Below, piece after piece: positions 38,344-49,000 of a stretch of 64,000 nucleotides of DNA (its first letter is position 1; each line of letters starts with the position of its first letter). The translations under genes and the position numbers were made by a program. The notes beneath the pieces were generated by a model. The model searched no databases, was not told the DNA's origin, and worked only from the letters and a program-made list of their open reading frames with translations. Origin of the DNA: a bacterium (GTDB lineage: Bacteria; UBA4055); contig JAKQBN010000030.1 of the NCBI GenBank assembly GCA_029559475.1, forward strand, positions 74,756 to 138,755, read 5' to 3'.

Positions 38344-41022
38344 TTCTTTCTCAACTTCAACCGTCGAGTCATCCTGTCTTTCCAGAAGAATAAAATCCCG
38401 TTTTTTGAATAAAGCTATCATTCTTTGATTATCTGAAGTAGTCTGAGCGTATATTTTCCTGATCCCCCATTTTTTTGCAATCTCTATGCAGAAATCAGTT
38501 ATTATCCCGCCGAGATCCTTGTTCTGCCACTTATCAGTTATTAGAATAGCGTACTCAGCTGTATTATGCTCCGGATCCGAAATAAGCCTGCCTACGCCCA
38601 GCAGTTTCTTCCTGCCTTCTTCTTCGATCTCCGCTACAATGGCTATTTCCCTGTCATAATCTATATAACAGTATCTTGTAGCAACATCATGGGAAGACCA
38701 CTGGAAAAAATATCTGAAACGTGAGTAAATGGATTCTTTAGAACAGCTGCCCAGCAGTTCAAGCCATAAAGGTTCATCTTCAGGTTTGATCGGTCTTAAA
38801 ATAATGTTCTTATTATCGGCTTTGATCTTATCATTAACGAATTCTTCCGGGTATGGTTTCAAAGCCAGATGCGAATATTTTTCGATATTTTTGCCCGACA
38901 TTTCAAGATCTACAACAACTCTCGAATCAAGAGCGTAAACTCCTTCAGGTCCGGCAATAAGAGGATTTATGTCTAACTCAGTGATCTCGGGATAATCGGC
39001 GGCAAGATATGAAAGTCTTATCATTACTTCGATTAGCTTATCTATATTTACGGGCTGCTTTCCCCTGTAGCCTTTAAGAAGAGGCCATATTTTGAGGTCT
39101 TCGAGCATCCTTCGCGCCAGTCTTTCGTTCAAAGGTGGAAATCCGAGAGACCTGTCGCTGAATAATTCGGCAGTAACTCCGCCCGAACCTACTAAAATTA
39201 CTGTGCCGAAAACCGAATCTTTCTTGATTCCGAGGATAAGTTCGACCGAATCCTTCATTTTTACCATCTTCTGGACTGTAACTCCTTCAATGTGCGCTTC
39301 AGAACATTTTTCTTTTACGCTGGAAATTATCTTTTTATGCGATAAACGTGCCGTCTGATCAGAATTTATATCTACGATCACTCCTCCCGAATCTGATTTG
39401 TGAGTAATATCCGGTGAATTGATCTTGAATACAACGGGATAACCTATCCTGTTGGATATCTTCACTGCTTCATTTTCGTCTTTTGCGTTAACGGGCATTG
39501 TAACGTTAATGTCGTACGCAGAAAGCAGTTTTTTTGAATTTTCTTCGGACAGAATTTTTATTTCATTCTGCGTTATTGCCCTGAATTCTTCCCTTATCTT
39601 TTTTCTATTCAGAGAAAAACTGACAGGGATATCTCTCGGTGTTTCATATAAAGTTTCCAGATTCCTTGAATATTCCACCAGTGTCATAAAAGCCCTGACA
39701 GCCTGCTCAGGTGTTTTATATGCCGGTATTCCGTTATCATTAAGTATTTTGACGCCTTCGCTCATGTTCTTTCCGCCAAGCCATGACGCGAGTATAGGTT
39801 TTTTTGTTGTTTCCTGAAGTTCACCGATAGCCTTTGCCGTATTTGCAGGATTGGTCATTGCCTGAGGAGTTAGAATAACAAGGACAGCATCGCAGTTTTT
39901 ATCTTCAAGAACGACTTTTACTGCTTTTGCGATCCTTTTGGATCTTGCGTCTCCCAGAACATCTACAGGATTTCCGTGCGACCATTGTTCGGGCAGGTTC
40001 TCGTTCAGAACTGCCATAGTTTCTTCACTTAGTCTGGCCAGTTTACCCTTTGAATCTATAAGGGCATCAGTAGCCATTACTCCTGGTCCACCCGCGTTCG
40101 TAATAATGCCCAGTCTCGATCCTTTCGGGAATCTGTTCCTGGCTATAAGTTCTGCGCAGTCGAAAATCTCTCCGATATCATAGACCCTCGCCAACCCTAT
40201 CCTTCTGAAGGCCGCGTCATAAACGTTATCTTCGGATGCAAGAGCACCGGTATGCGATGCCGCAACAGCTGCGGATTCGGGAAATCTTCCCGCTTTATAT
40301 ACTATTATAGGCTTTGAACGGGCGAAGGCTCTTGCTGCAGTCATAAATTTACGCACGTCGTTTACGGATTCTATGTAAAGAATAATCGATCTGGTGTTCT
40401 CATCCTCTCCGAAATAATCAATGAGGTGCCCGTAATCGACGTCGATCGTATTTCCTATAGAAACAAAACTTGAAAATCCGATCTTTTCCTCTTTTGCCCA
40501 GTCAAGAACCGAAGTGCAGAGAGCTCCTGATTGAGAAATAAAAGCGATATTTCCCTTATCGGGCATATTTCCTGCGAAGCTTGCGTTCAGGCCGATCCCG
40601 GGAATGATAACACCCAGGCAGTTCGGTCCAATTATTCTCATATTTTTAAATCTTGAACGTTCATTTTTTATCATTTCCTCGAGCTGTCTGCCTTCTTCGC
40701 CTGTTTCTTTAAATCCTGATGACATTATGATTATCCCGGATATTCCCGCCTCTCCGCATTTCCTGACCCATTCCGGAACGGTTTTCGCGGCTGAACAGAT
40801 TATTGCAAGATCGGGTTTTTTCGGAAGGCTTTCCAGATCAGGAAAACACGGCATTGCCATTACAGCCTCTATATCCTGATTTATGGGGTAAACAACTCCC
40901 TTATATCCGCTTCCCGCTATGTTCGTCAGAACTTTTCCGCTTACGCTGTTAGGATTAGAAGATACTCCTATAAGAGCAATTCTTTTCGGGTTGAATATAC
41001 AGTCGAGATTATGAACGTTCAT
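38338..41022 (-). CDS. ADP-forming acyl-CoA synthetase fused to a GNAT acetyltransferase
   Basis: 894 residues from the ATG at 41022, nine bases after GGAG (an ATG three codons earlier sits too close to it). Order: CoA-binding domain (IALIGVSSNPNSVSGKVL), succinyl-CoA-ligase-like domain with VAASHTGALASED containing the usual phospho-His, ATP-grasp domain (YPVVFKINSPDITHKSDSGG), then GNAT from about 735 (AEYAILITDKWQNKDLGGII). This is the Pat/PatZ architecture of protein lysine acetyltransferases; the kept His suggests that the synthetase half may also be active, making ATP from acetyl-CoA. It is probably a single-gene unit. Confidence 0.9.
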   Translation of the reverse strand: MNVHNLDCIFNPKRIALIGVSSNPNSVSGKVLTNIAGSGYKGVVYPINQDIEAVMAMPCFPDLESLPKKPDLAIICSAAKTVPEWVRKCGEAGISGIIIMSSGFKETGEEGRQLEEMIKNERSRFKNMRIIGPNCLGVIIPGIGLNASFAGNMPDKGNIAFISQSGALCTSVLDWAKEEKIGFSSFVSIGNTIDVDYGHLIDYFGEDENTRSIILYIESVNDVRKFMTAARAFARSKPIIVYKAGRFPESAAVAASHTGALASEDNVYDAAFRRIGLARVYDIGEIFDCAELIARNRFPKGSRLGIITNAGGPGVMATDALIDSKGKLARLSEETMAVLNENLPEQWSHGNPVDVLGDARSKRIAKAVKVVLEDKNCDAVLVILTPQAMTNPANTAKAIGELQETTKKPILASWLGGKNMSEGVKILNDNGIPAYKTPEQAVRAFMTLVEYSRNLETLYETPRDIPVSFSLNRKKIREEFRAITQNEIKILSEENSKKLLSAYDINVTMPVNAKDENEAVKISNRIGYPVVFKINSPDITHKSDSGGVIVDINSDQTARLSHKKIISSVKEKCSEAHIEGVTVQKMVKMKDSVELILGIKKDSVFGTVILVGSGGVTAELFSDRSLGFPPLNERLARRMLEDLKIWPLLKGYRGKQPVNIDKLIEVMIRLSYLAADYPEITELDINPLIAGPEGVYALDSRVVVDLEMSGKNIEKYSHLALKPYPEEFVNDKIKADNKNIILRPIKPEDEPLWLELLGSCSKESIYSRFRYFFQWSSHDVATRYCYIDYDREIAIVAEIEEEGRKKLLGVGRLISDPEHNTAEYAILITDKWQNKDLGGIITDFCIEIAKKWGIRKIYAQTTSDNQRMIALFKKRDFILLERQDDSTVEVEKEL

Positions 41023-41058
41023 TTTTTTCATCTCCGTTTTGAGATTTTTCTAAAAGAC

Positions 41059-41088
41059 AAAAGGCTTTGATCTCTCAAAGCCTTTTTA
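41059..41088 (-). terminator. Terminator of tRNA-Phe
   Basis: Perfect 12-bp stem AAAAGGCTTTGA/TCAAAGCCTTTT with loop TCTC (41071-41074), lying between the tRNA 3' end and the synthetase start. On the minus strand it ends in TTTTGTCTTTT. Confidence 0.8.
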
Positions 41089-41093
41089 TCTTC

Positions 41094-41169
41094 TGGTGCC
41101 TCCTCGCGGAATTGAACCACGGACACAAGGATTTTCAGTCCTTTGCTCTACCGACTGAGCTAAGAAGGC
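41094..41169 (-). tRNA. tRNA-Phe (anticodon GAA)
   Basis: 76 bases including an encoded CCA. The acceptor stem GCCTTCT/AGGAGGC pairs throughout with one G-U; the anticodon loop is CTGAAAA within AAGGA/TCCTT; the T loop is TTCAATT. It has its own promoter and terminator. Confidence 0.96.
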
Positions 41170-41192
41170 ATCAATTATCGGTACGGGGTCTA

Positions 41193-41221
41193 AATATACA
41201 ATTATTTCAATACCTTGTCAA
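41193..41221 (-). promoter_or_regulatory. Promoter of tRNA-Phe
   Basis: Minus strand TTGACA (41216-41221), 17 bases, TATATT (41193-41198) followed by TA. It is the best consensus match in the window and lies between rpoC and the tRNA. Confidence 0.75.
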
Positions 41222-41253
41222 GCAACTTTTCGCTCATTTCAAGGCTCGGAGAA

Positions 41254-44200
41254 TTAATTTCTGTAACCGTCCTCTTCGGGTTCTTCTTCTACTGATTCCT
41301 CTTCGAATTTATTCTTTACTGTTATGTAGTTATACTTTGCTAGTCCGGTTCCGCAGGGGAGAAGATTACCCATTATCACGTTCTCCTTAAGTCCTTCGAG
41401 GTAATCGGTGGAAGACTTGATGGCAGCATCTGTAAGTACCTTCGTAGTTTCCTGGAATGATGCCGCTGAGATGAACGAATCCACCTGAAGGGCAGCTTCA
41501 GTTATACCGAGAAGAAGAGGCTTGTACGTAGCGGGTCTTGCGGGTCTGAAAACTATCTGTTTCTTGCCTTCTTCGGACAATTTTTTATTCCTGTTCTCGA
41601 CTTCATAAGTAATTAGCATCTCGCCTGTTTCGAATTTTGAGTCTCCCGTATCTGTAATTATTACTTTATCATATATCTCGGAGTTGTTCTTTGAAAGAAC
41701 GAATTTACTTACTTTATCACCTTCAAGGAAAGAAGTATCACCAGGATTTACTATCTGAACCTTCTGGAGCATCTGCCTTACGATCACCTCGATATGCTTG
41801 TCGTTCGGATTCACTCCTGAGCCTCTGTAAACCTCCTGGATCTGGTTGACTAGGAAGTGCTGAACTTTCGTAGTTCCCAGGATCTGAAGAATATCATCCG
41901 GTTTTATCGAACCTTCAGTAAGTTTTTCTCCCGCGTAAATAATATCGCCGTCGTGAACCAGAATATGCTTTCCTCGCGGAACGTTGTAGGTTCTTACTTC
42001 GTTTCCGTTTAGATCTTCGACCATTATGATCTGTGAAGTTCCTTTAAAATCTCCGTATTTTACAACGCCGTCGATCTCAGACAAAATCGCGGGATCTTTC
42101 GGATCACGGGCTTCGAAAAGCTCACTTACCCTCGGCAGACCTCCGGTGATATCCTTGGTCTTACCCTGGCTTCTCTGCATTTTGATCAGGATCTGGCCGG
42201 CTTTTACCTTGTCGCCGTCGTCGATCTGGAGAGCACCGCCTGAAGGAGGCAGATATTTCGCGATCTCGTTCCCGTTCTTGTCCACTATGAAAATAGTCGG
42301 TTTCAGTGATCTTTCCTTAGGCTCGATCATTACTTTATACTTCAGTCCGACCTTATCATCAACTTCGGTCTTGAAAGTCGAACCTTCGACTATATCCTTG
42401 AATTTAACTTTTCCGTTCTTCTGCGATAAAATCACGTAGCTGTAAGGATCCCATTTGAACAGGATCTGGCCTTTTGTGACCTTTTCTTTGTCAGAGACCA
42501 GAAGTGTAGCTGAATACGGAAGTTTTTCGCTCATTACTTCTTTTCCGAATTCATCGATAAGCCTTAACACTCCGTTCCTTCTGATAACTATGTGACTTTT
42601 TTCATAATTTACGGTTTCGACATCAACAAGCTCGATGATACCGTCGTATTTCGCGAACTCTTCAGATTTTATAGTAGCGATATCAGCAGAACCCCCGACA
42701 TGGAACGTTCTCAGAGTAAGCTGTGTACCGGGCTCCCCGATTGACTGCGCTGCCATGATCCCGACTGCTTCTCCGATAGAAACAAGATTTCGTGTAGTCA
42801 GATTCTGGCCGTAGCATTTTGCGCAGATGCCTTTTTTCGATTCGCATGTAAGAACCGATCTTATTTTTACTTTCTCAACATTGTGATTTACAATCTTCTT
42901 AGCTATGACCCTGTCGATCAGCGTTCCGGCTTCGCAGATTATCTCTCCGTCGGGATTTTCGCTGAAATCAACAACATCTTCAGCTAGAACCCTTCCATAG
43001 ATCCTGTCCTCGAAGTTCTCGAGAACTTTATCGCCTTCTTTCAGATCTGAGATATCTATTCCCATGATAGTATGGCAGTCCTCTTCTGTAACAACAACAT
43101 CGTGAGCCACATCGACAAGTTTTCTGGTAAGATAACCGGCGTCTGCCGTTTTTAAAGCTGTATCCGCTAGACCTTTCCTTCCTCCGTGAGTCGAAATAAA
43201 GTAGTCAAGTATTGAAAGTCCATCTATAAAGTTCGTCTTTATAGGATTCTCGATTACAGAGTCTGACGACACTTCAATGTTTTTCTGAGGTTTCTGCATT
43301 AGTCCCCTGATACCGCAGATCTGTTTGATCTGTGTTCTGGAACCCCTTGCTTTCGAGTCCATCATCATGAATACAGGGTTGAATCCGCCTTTATCCAGCC
43401 TGAGGTTATCGTACATGTCCTGTTCTATCTTATTTGTGGCTTTTGTCCATTCGTCAACTACCTTATTATATCTTTCCGTATCAGTTATCTGACCTTCATC
43501 GTATGATTCCTTGATCAGTTCGATCTTTTTCTCAGAAGATCTTAACACTTTATCTTTTAGGGGAGATATCACGAAATCGTCAAGTCCAATTGATATTCCG
43601 GATTTGGTTGCGTATTTATATCCGAAGTCCTTAAGCCTGTCGAGGAACAGGGCGGTTTTACTGAATCCGACCTTTTCTATCGCTTCCTCAATTATCTTCT
43701 CGACCTTTGAGCTTATCATAGTTTCATTATAAAATTTGCTCTTTGTAAGTTCCTGCGGAAGCACTTCGTTAAAAAGTATCATTCCGGGCGTAGTGTCGAT
43801 AAAATCGCCTCTGAAAAAATATTTTATGTCGCTATGATAACTTATCGCGCCGAAGTCGAGAGCCAATTTAATTTCATCGATGTTGGAGAATATTTTCGGG
43901 TTTTTATCTCTTTCTGCGTTTCTTTTTGTCATATAATAGATCCCGAGAACCATGTCCTGCGTAGGATAAGCTATAGACCTTCCGGTAGCCGGATGAAGCA
44001 GATTGTGTGATGCCATCATCAATAGACGGGCTTCGAGTTTCGCCTCTGGTGAAAGAGGAAGGTGAACAGCCATCTGGTCACCGTCGAAGTCGGCGTTGAA
44101 AGCTTTACATACGAGCGGATGCAGCTGGATCGCTTTTCCTTCTATCAGAACAGGCTGAAATGCCTGAATACCAAGTCTGTGAAGAGTCGGAGCCCTGTTG

Positions 44201-45945
44201 AGAAGTACGGGATGACCGTCAACCAGGTTTTCAAGAAGTTCCCATACTTTATCGGTACCTTTCTCGATCTCTTTCTTCGCATTCTTGATCGTCGTAACAT
44301 TAGGATCGTATTCGATTAGTTTTCTAATAAGGTAGGGCTTGTATAATTCAAGAGCCATTTCTTTCGGCAGCCCGCACTGGTGAAGTTTAAGCTGAGGACC
44401 TACAACGATAACGGAACGGCATGAATAATCCACCCTTTTACCAAGAAGATTGCTTCTGAACCTACCCTGTTTTCCTTTAAGTGAATCGGAAAGCGATTTT
44501 AAAGCTCTCTTACCGTCACTTCTCACAACATTGTTCTTTCTGCCGTTGTCGAACAGAGAATCTACGGCTTCCTGTATCATCCTTTTCTCGTTCCTTACGA
44601 TCACTTCAGGCGCTTTGATCTCGAGCATTTTCTTCAGACGCTTGTTCCTTATAATAACCCTTCTGTAGAGATCGTTCAGATCCGATGTGGCGAACCTTCC
44701 GCCTTCCAGAGGTACCAGCGGTCGAAGTTCGGGAGGGATCACAGGAATAACGTCCAGAACCATATATTCAGGCTTGTTAGTTTCCATGTTGTTTTTAAAG
44801 GATTCAACAACATTGAGCTTTTTAAGAATATCCTGTTTGTTCTGCTCAGATGTTTCTTCCTCGATCTTTTTTCTCATTTCGGCTGAAAGCTGCTTTATAT
44901 CCGTATCTTTCAGCAGCAGCCTTACTGCCTCAGCGCCGATCTCCGCTTTGAACTGGTCATATGAAGAATATTCATTTTCATACAGCTCTACTTTCTCGAT
45001 CAGAGAGTTATAATCGCTTTCTGACATCAGCGACTTGTATTTCAGGTCTTTGACGGTGCTGACGAACTTGAGATTCACTACGTCTCTAATCAGTTTATCG
45101 AAAATAAGCACATCTTTTTTATCTTTGACAGGAATAGATCTGATATCCTTGTCATGATCTACGAATTCAGCAAGGATCTGCATGAAGTCATAATCATCGT
45201 AAAGGATCGAATATATCCTTTCACGGATGTCTTTTTCTCTGTATTTATCAGCTACGAACCTTTCGATCATATCCTCTATTTCGTTTACTCTTTCAGACAG
45301 TCTTGTGTAAACTTTTTTCGTATGATCGTTCTCTTCGAAATTTCCGTAAAATTCTTTCAGAACAACGTTTGTCGCTTCTTTTTGCGAATCGTCCTTAATA
45401 GAAAGATATAACAGCTTTTCAAGTTCGGTAATGAATTTGTGGTATTTTTCGAGATAGCTTTTATTGTATCTTTCGATTAAAAGCTGGTAGTCTTCAACGA
45501 TTTTTCCCGGTTTAATGACTACGTACTTTTCATAATATATTATCTGTTCAAGCGTTTTAACAGTATAGTCTAAAAGATTACCTATCTTAGAGGGAAGCGA
45601 GCGGAAGAACCAGATGTGAACGACCGGAACTGCAAGCTTTATGTGACCGATCCTCTCTCTTCTTACGCTTCTTCTGTTGACTTCGACATTACATTTATCG
45701 CAGACTATACCTTTATATCTTGAACCTCTGTATTTTCCGCAGGAACATTCCCAGTCTTTCTGAGGCCCGAAGATCCTTTCGCAGAAAAGACCGTCCCTTT
45801 CCGGTTTATATGTTCTGTAGTTCACAGTTTCGGCTTTAGTAACCTCGCCTTTACTTGTTTTTAAAACTTCATCGCTTGATAAAAGTTTTATCGAGAACTT
45901 TGAAAAGGCTTTATGAAGAACATCTCTTTGACGCAATCTTGGCAT
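41254..45945 (-). CDS. rpoC: RNA polymerase subunit beta'
   Basis: 1563 residues. Zinc-binding CSCGKYRG...CDKC near the N-terminus, the catalytic NADFDGDQMAVH, the bridge-helix/trigger-loop region with GEPGTQLTLRTFH, and a second Cys set (CESKKGICAKCYG) are all present. The C-terminal tail is acidic (EEESVEEEPEEDGYRN). AGGAG lies six bases ahead of the ATG, and the gene starts 55 bases after rpoB. With rpoB and the sigma factor it forms the transcription machinery. Confidence 0.98.
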   Translation of the reverse strand: MPRLRQRDVLHKAFSKFSIKLLSSDEVLKTSKGEVTKAETVNYRTYKPERDGLFCERIFGPQKDWECSCGKYRGSRYKGIVCDKCNVEVNRRSVRRERIGHIKLAVPVVHIWFFRSLPSKIGNLLDYTVKTLEQIIYYEKYVVIKPGKIVEDYQLLIERYNKSYLEKYHKFITELEKLLYLSIKDDSQKEATNVVLKEFYGNFEENDHTKKVYTRLSERVNEIEDMIERFVADKYREKDIRERIYSILYDDYDFMQILAEFVDHDKDIRSIPVKDKKDVLIFDKLIRDVVNLKFVSTVKDLKYKSLMSESDYNSLIEKVELYENEYSSYDQFKAEIGAEAVRLLLKDTDIKQLSAEMRKKIEEETSEQNKQDILKKLNVVESFKNNMETNKPEYMVLDVIPVIPPELRPLVPLEGGRFATSDLNDLYRRVIIRNKRLKKMLEIKAPEVIVRNEKRMIQEAVDSLFDNGRKNNVVRSDGKRALKSLSDSLKGKQGRFRSNLLGKRVDYSCRSVIVVGPQLKLHQCGLPKEMALELYKPYLIRKLIEYDPNVTTIKNAKKEIEKGTDKVWELLENLVDGHPVLLNRAPTLHRLGIQAFQPVLIEGKAIQLHPLVCKAFNADFDGDQMAVHLPLSPEAKLEARLLMMASHNLLHPATGRSIAYPTQDMVLGIYYMTKRNAERDKNPKIFSNIDEIKLALDFGAISYHSDIKYFFRGDFIDTTPGMILFNEVLPQELTKSKFYNETMISSKVEKIIEEAIEKVGFSKTALFLDRLKDFGYKYATKSGISIGLDDFVISPLKDKVLRSSEKKIELIKESYDEGQITDTERYNKVVDEWTKATNKIEQDMYDNLRLDKGGFNPVFMMMDSKARGSRTQIKQICGIRGLMQKPQKNIEVSSDSVIENPIKTNFIDGLSILDYFISTHGGRKGLADTALKTADAGYLTRKLVDVAHDVVVTEEDCHTIMGIDISDLKEGDKVLENFEDRIYGRVLAEDVVDFSENPDGEIICEAGTLIDRVIAKKIVNHNVEKVKIRSVLTCESKKGICAKCYGQNLTTRNLVSIGEAVGIMAAQSIGEPGTQLTLRTFHVGGSADIATIKSEEFAKYDGIIELVDVETVNYEKSHIVIRRNGVLRLIDEFGKEVMSEKLPYSATLLVSDKEKVTKGQILFKWDPYSYVILSQKNGKVKFKDIVEGSTFKTEVDDKVGLKYKVMIEPKERSLKPTIFIVDKNGNEIAKYLPPSGGALQIDDGDKVKAGQILIKMQRSQGKTKDITGGLPRVSELFEARDPKDPAILSEIDGVVKYGDFKGTSQIIMVEDLNGNEVRTYNVPRGKHILVHDGDIIYAGEKLTEGSIKPDDILQILGTTKVQHFLVNQIQEVYRGSGVNPNDKHIEVIVRQMLQKVQIVNPGDTSFLEGDKVSKFVLSKNNSEIYDKVIITDTGDSKFETGEMLITYEVENRNKKLSEEGKKQIVFRPARPATYKPLLLGITEAALQVDSFISAASFQETTKVLTDAAIKSSTDYLEGLKENVIMGNLLPCGTGLAKYNYITVKNKFEEESVEEEPEEDGYRN

Positions 45946-46000
45946 TCTTAACTCCTGTTTTTAGTACCGATTGAGTTTTGGTTTTCACGATTTAACTGGT

Positions 46001-49000
46001 TTATTCCAGTTTTACATCGAGATTCAATCCGTAAAGCTCTTTTATCAGCACGTTGAAAGCTTCAGGTATACCCGGTTTGGGAATTTCCAGTCCTTTGACT
46101 ATAGCTTCATAGACTTTCGTTCTTCCGTTAACGTCGTCGGACTTATATGTTAACATCTCCTGCAGAATATGAACTGCTCCGTAAGCTTCTAGAGCCCATA
46201 CCTCCATCTCGCCGAACCTCTGACCGCCGAACTGAGCTTTTCCTCCGAGCGGCTGCTGGGTTATCAGCGAATACGGTCCTATAGATCTTGCGTGAAGTTT
46301 ATCTTCAACAAGATGTGAAAGTTTGAGCATATAGGTTACGCCTACAGTGATCTCCTGATGGAATTTTTCTCCTGTGAGACCGTCGTAAAGAACGGTCTTT
46401 CCTGATAGAGGAAGCTTTGCTTCTTTGAGTTTTTTCTTTACATCCTCCAAAGTAGCTCCGTCAAAAACCGGGGTCGCGTATTTCTCTCCGAGCATCCTTC
46501 CGGCCCATCCCAGATTCGTTTCGAATATCTGTCCGGGATTCATCCTTGAAGGAACACCGAGAGGGTTAAGGATTATATCGACCGGAGTACCGTCTTCCAT
46601 ATACGGCAGATCTTCTACCGGAACGATCCTGGAAACGATACCTTTGTTCCCGTGTCTTCCGGCCATTTTATCGCCGATCTGTATCTTTCTTTTTTTAGCG
46701 ATATAGACTTTCACTAGCTGAATTATTCCCGGGGGAAGCTCATCGCCGTAAAGCATTCTCTGCCTGTCTCTCTGATAATCCACGTTCAGCTGATCGACGA
46801 TCATCGAATAATTGGTAATGATCTCCGAAACCTTTTCGTTGATCTCATCGCTGTCGGTCCATTCAGTTGATATATTCGAATCTTCAATGTTTAATTTAAG
46901 GAAAGACTTCTGAGTCACCTTTTCATTCTTCCCGAGAACGACTACTCTTGTTCCCTTTTCTTTCTGAAGACATACAACGTCGCAAAGTATCTGCTTATCC
47001 TTTAAAAGCGCGTAAAGTTCGGCGGATCTTTCTTCTTCGAGAAGAGCCAGATCGTCATCGTACTTTTTCTTAAGCTTTTTCATTTCGTCTTTTTCTTTGC
47101 TTTTGCGGACAGCGTCCTTTTTCTTTCTCGAGAAGATCTTAGTCTCTATGACTATACCTTTATCTCCGGGAGGAACTTTAAGTGATGCGTCTTTTACCTC
47201 TCCTGCTTTTTCACCGAAAATAGCTTTTAGAAGCTTGTCTTCGGGTGTAAGATTGACCTCTCCTTTCGGAGTGACTTTACCGACCAGTATGTCGCCGGGA
47301 TAGACCTCTGCGCCGATTCTGATTATTCCGCCGTCGTTAAGATTCTTGGTCGCTTCTTCGCTTACGTTCGGGATCTCTCTGGTAAGTTCTTCTTCACCTC
47401 GTTTAGTTTCTTTTACGCTTGTTTCGTATTCTTTGATGTGTAGGGATGTGAAAACGTCCTCTCTTACCATTCTTTCGCTTAATATGATCGCATCTTCAAA
47501 ATTATATCCGTTCCATGACATGTACGCGACAAGCACGTTTTTTCCAAGAGCTAGCTCTCCGTTGTCCGTAGCTGCGCCGTCCGCGAGAATATCGCCAGGT
47601 TTTACTTTATCGCCCACGTTCACGATGGGAACATGATTAACGCATGTATCCTGGTTCGTTCTGAAGAATTTAATGAATTTGTAATATATTTCATCGGGAT
47701 CTTTTGGATCTTTTTTCTTTGTGACTTTTACCGTACATCCTTTTGCGTCGATCCTGCTTACAACACCTTCAACTGTGGATTCTACCATCGCCTTGGAGTC
47801 AACAGCGATCTTTCTTTCCATTCCTGTACCTACGATAGGAGCTTCTGTCTGTAGAAGAGGAACGGCCTGTCTCTGCATGTTCGAACCCATCAGTGCCCTG
47901 TTGGCATCATCGTTCTCAAGGAATGGGATCAGATTGGCTGCTGCTGATACCACCTGTGTAGGTGAACAGTCCATATAGCTGATCTGGTGAATATCATTTC
48001 CTAATTTTACGCCTTCTGTAGCGTGTGCCACCGGAAAATCACCCCTGTATCTTGATAAAATAGATTCTGGAGTTATGAAACTGCCTTTTTCATCTAAAGG
48101 TGCATTCGCCTGGGCTATAAGATTTCTGTCTTCTTCGTCAGCCGTAAGGAATTCTATCTCGTTGGTAACTCTTCCCTTTTTCACTTTCCTGTAAGGCGTT
48201 TCGATAAATCCCATCTCGTTGACTCTCGCATATGTAGCAAGTGAGGAGATAAGACCGATGTTCGGTCCTTCTGGGGTTTCTATCGGGCAAAGCCTTCCGT
48301 AGTGTGTGTAATGAACGTCCCTTACTTCGAATCCGGCTCTGTCTCTTGTAAGACCTCCGGCTCCAAGTGCGGAAAGCCTTCTTTTGTGAGTGATTTCGGC
48401 AAGAGGATTAACCTGATCCATAAACTGAGAAAGCTGGTTGGTACCGAAGAAAGCGTTTAATACGCTTGAAAGTGTTTTTATATTTATCAGATCTGCTATG
48501 GCTAGTTCTTCTTCAGGTTTTGCCAATGACATTCTTTCTTTTATCGTTCTGCTCATTCTGGAAAGTGCAATTCCGAACTGATTCGCCAGCTGCTCGCCTA
48601 CGGTTTTGATCCTTCTGTTTCCTAGATGATCGATATCGTCAACTATCTTTTTTCCGTTCTTGATCTCTAGAACTTCCTGAACTATCGAAATTATATCGAA
48701 GTCCGTTATCAGGATTGTATCGAGATAAGACTCTTTTATCATGTTGAAAATGTCTTTTTTGTCAGCGTCTTTAGTTTTTTCGAGTGCCTTGATTACTTTT
48801 TCAACGGGGAACAACTGATAATTATCGGAAGCAACTTTCAGCCTGACCATTCTCTTCTTGTTCATTTTTCTGAAGTAGTTCAGAAGTGCGTCCATTCTGT
48901 GGTCCATCTTCTGATTGATCCTGTACCTTCCCACATCGCCGAGATCGTATCTTTTATCGTCAAAGAACATTCTGTCAAAATGCTTTCTCGCCGTGTCAAT

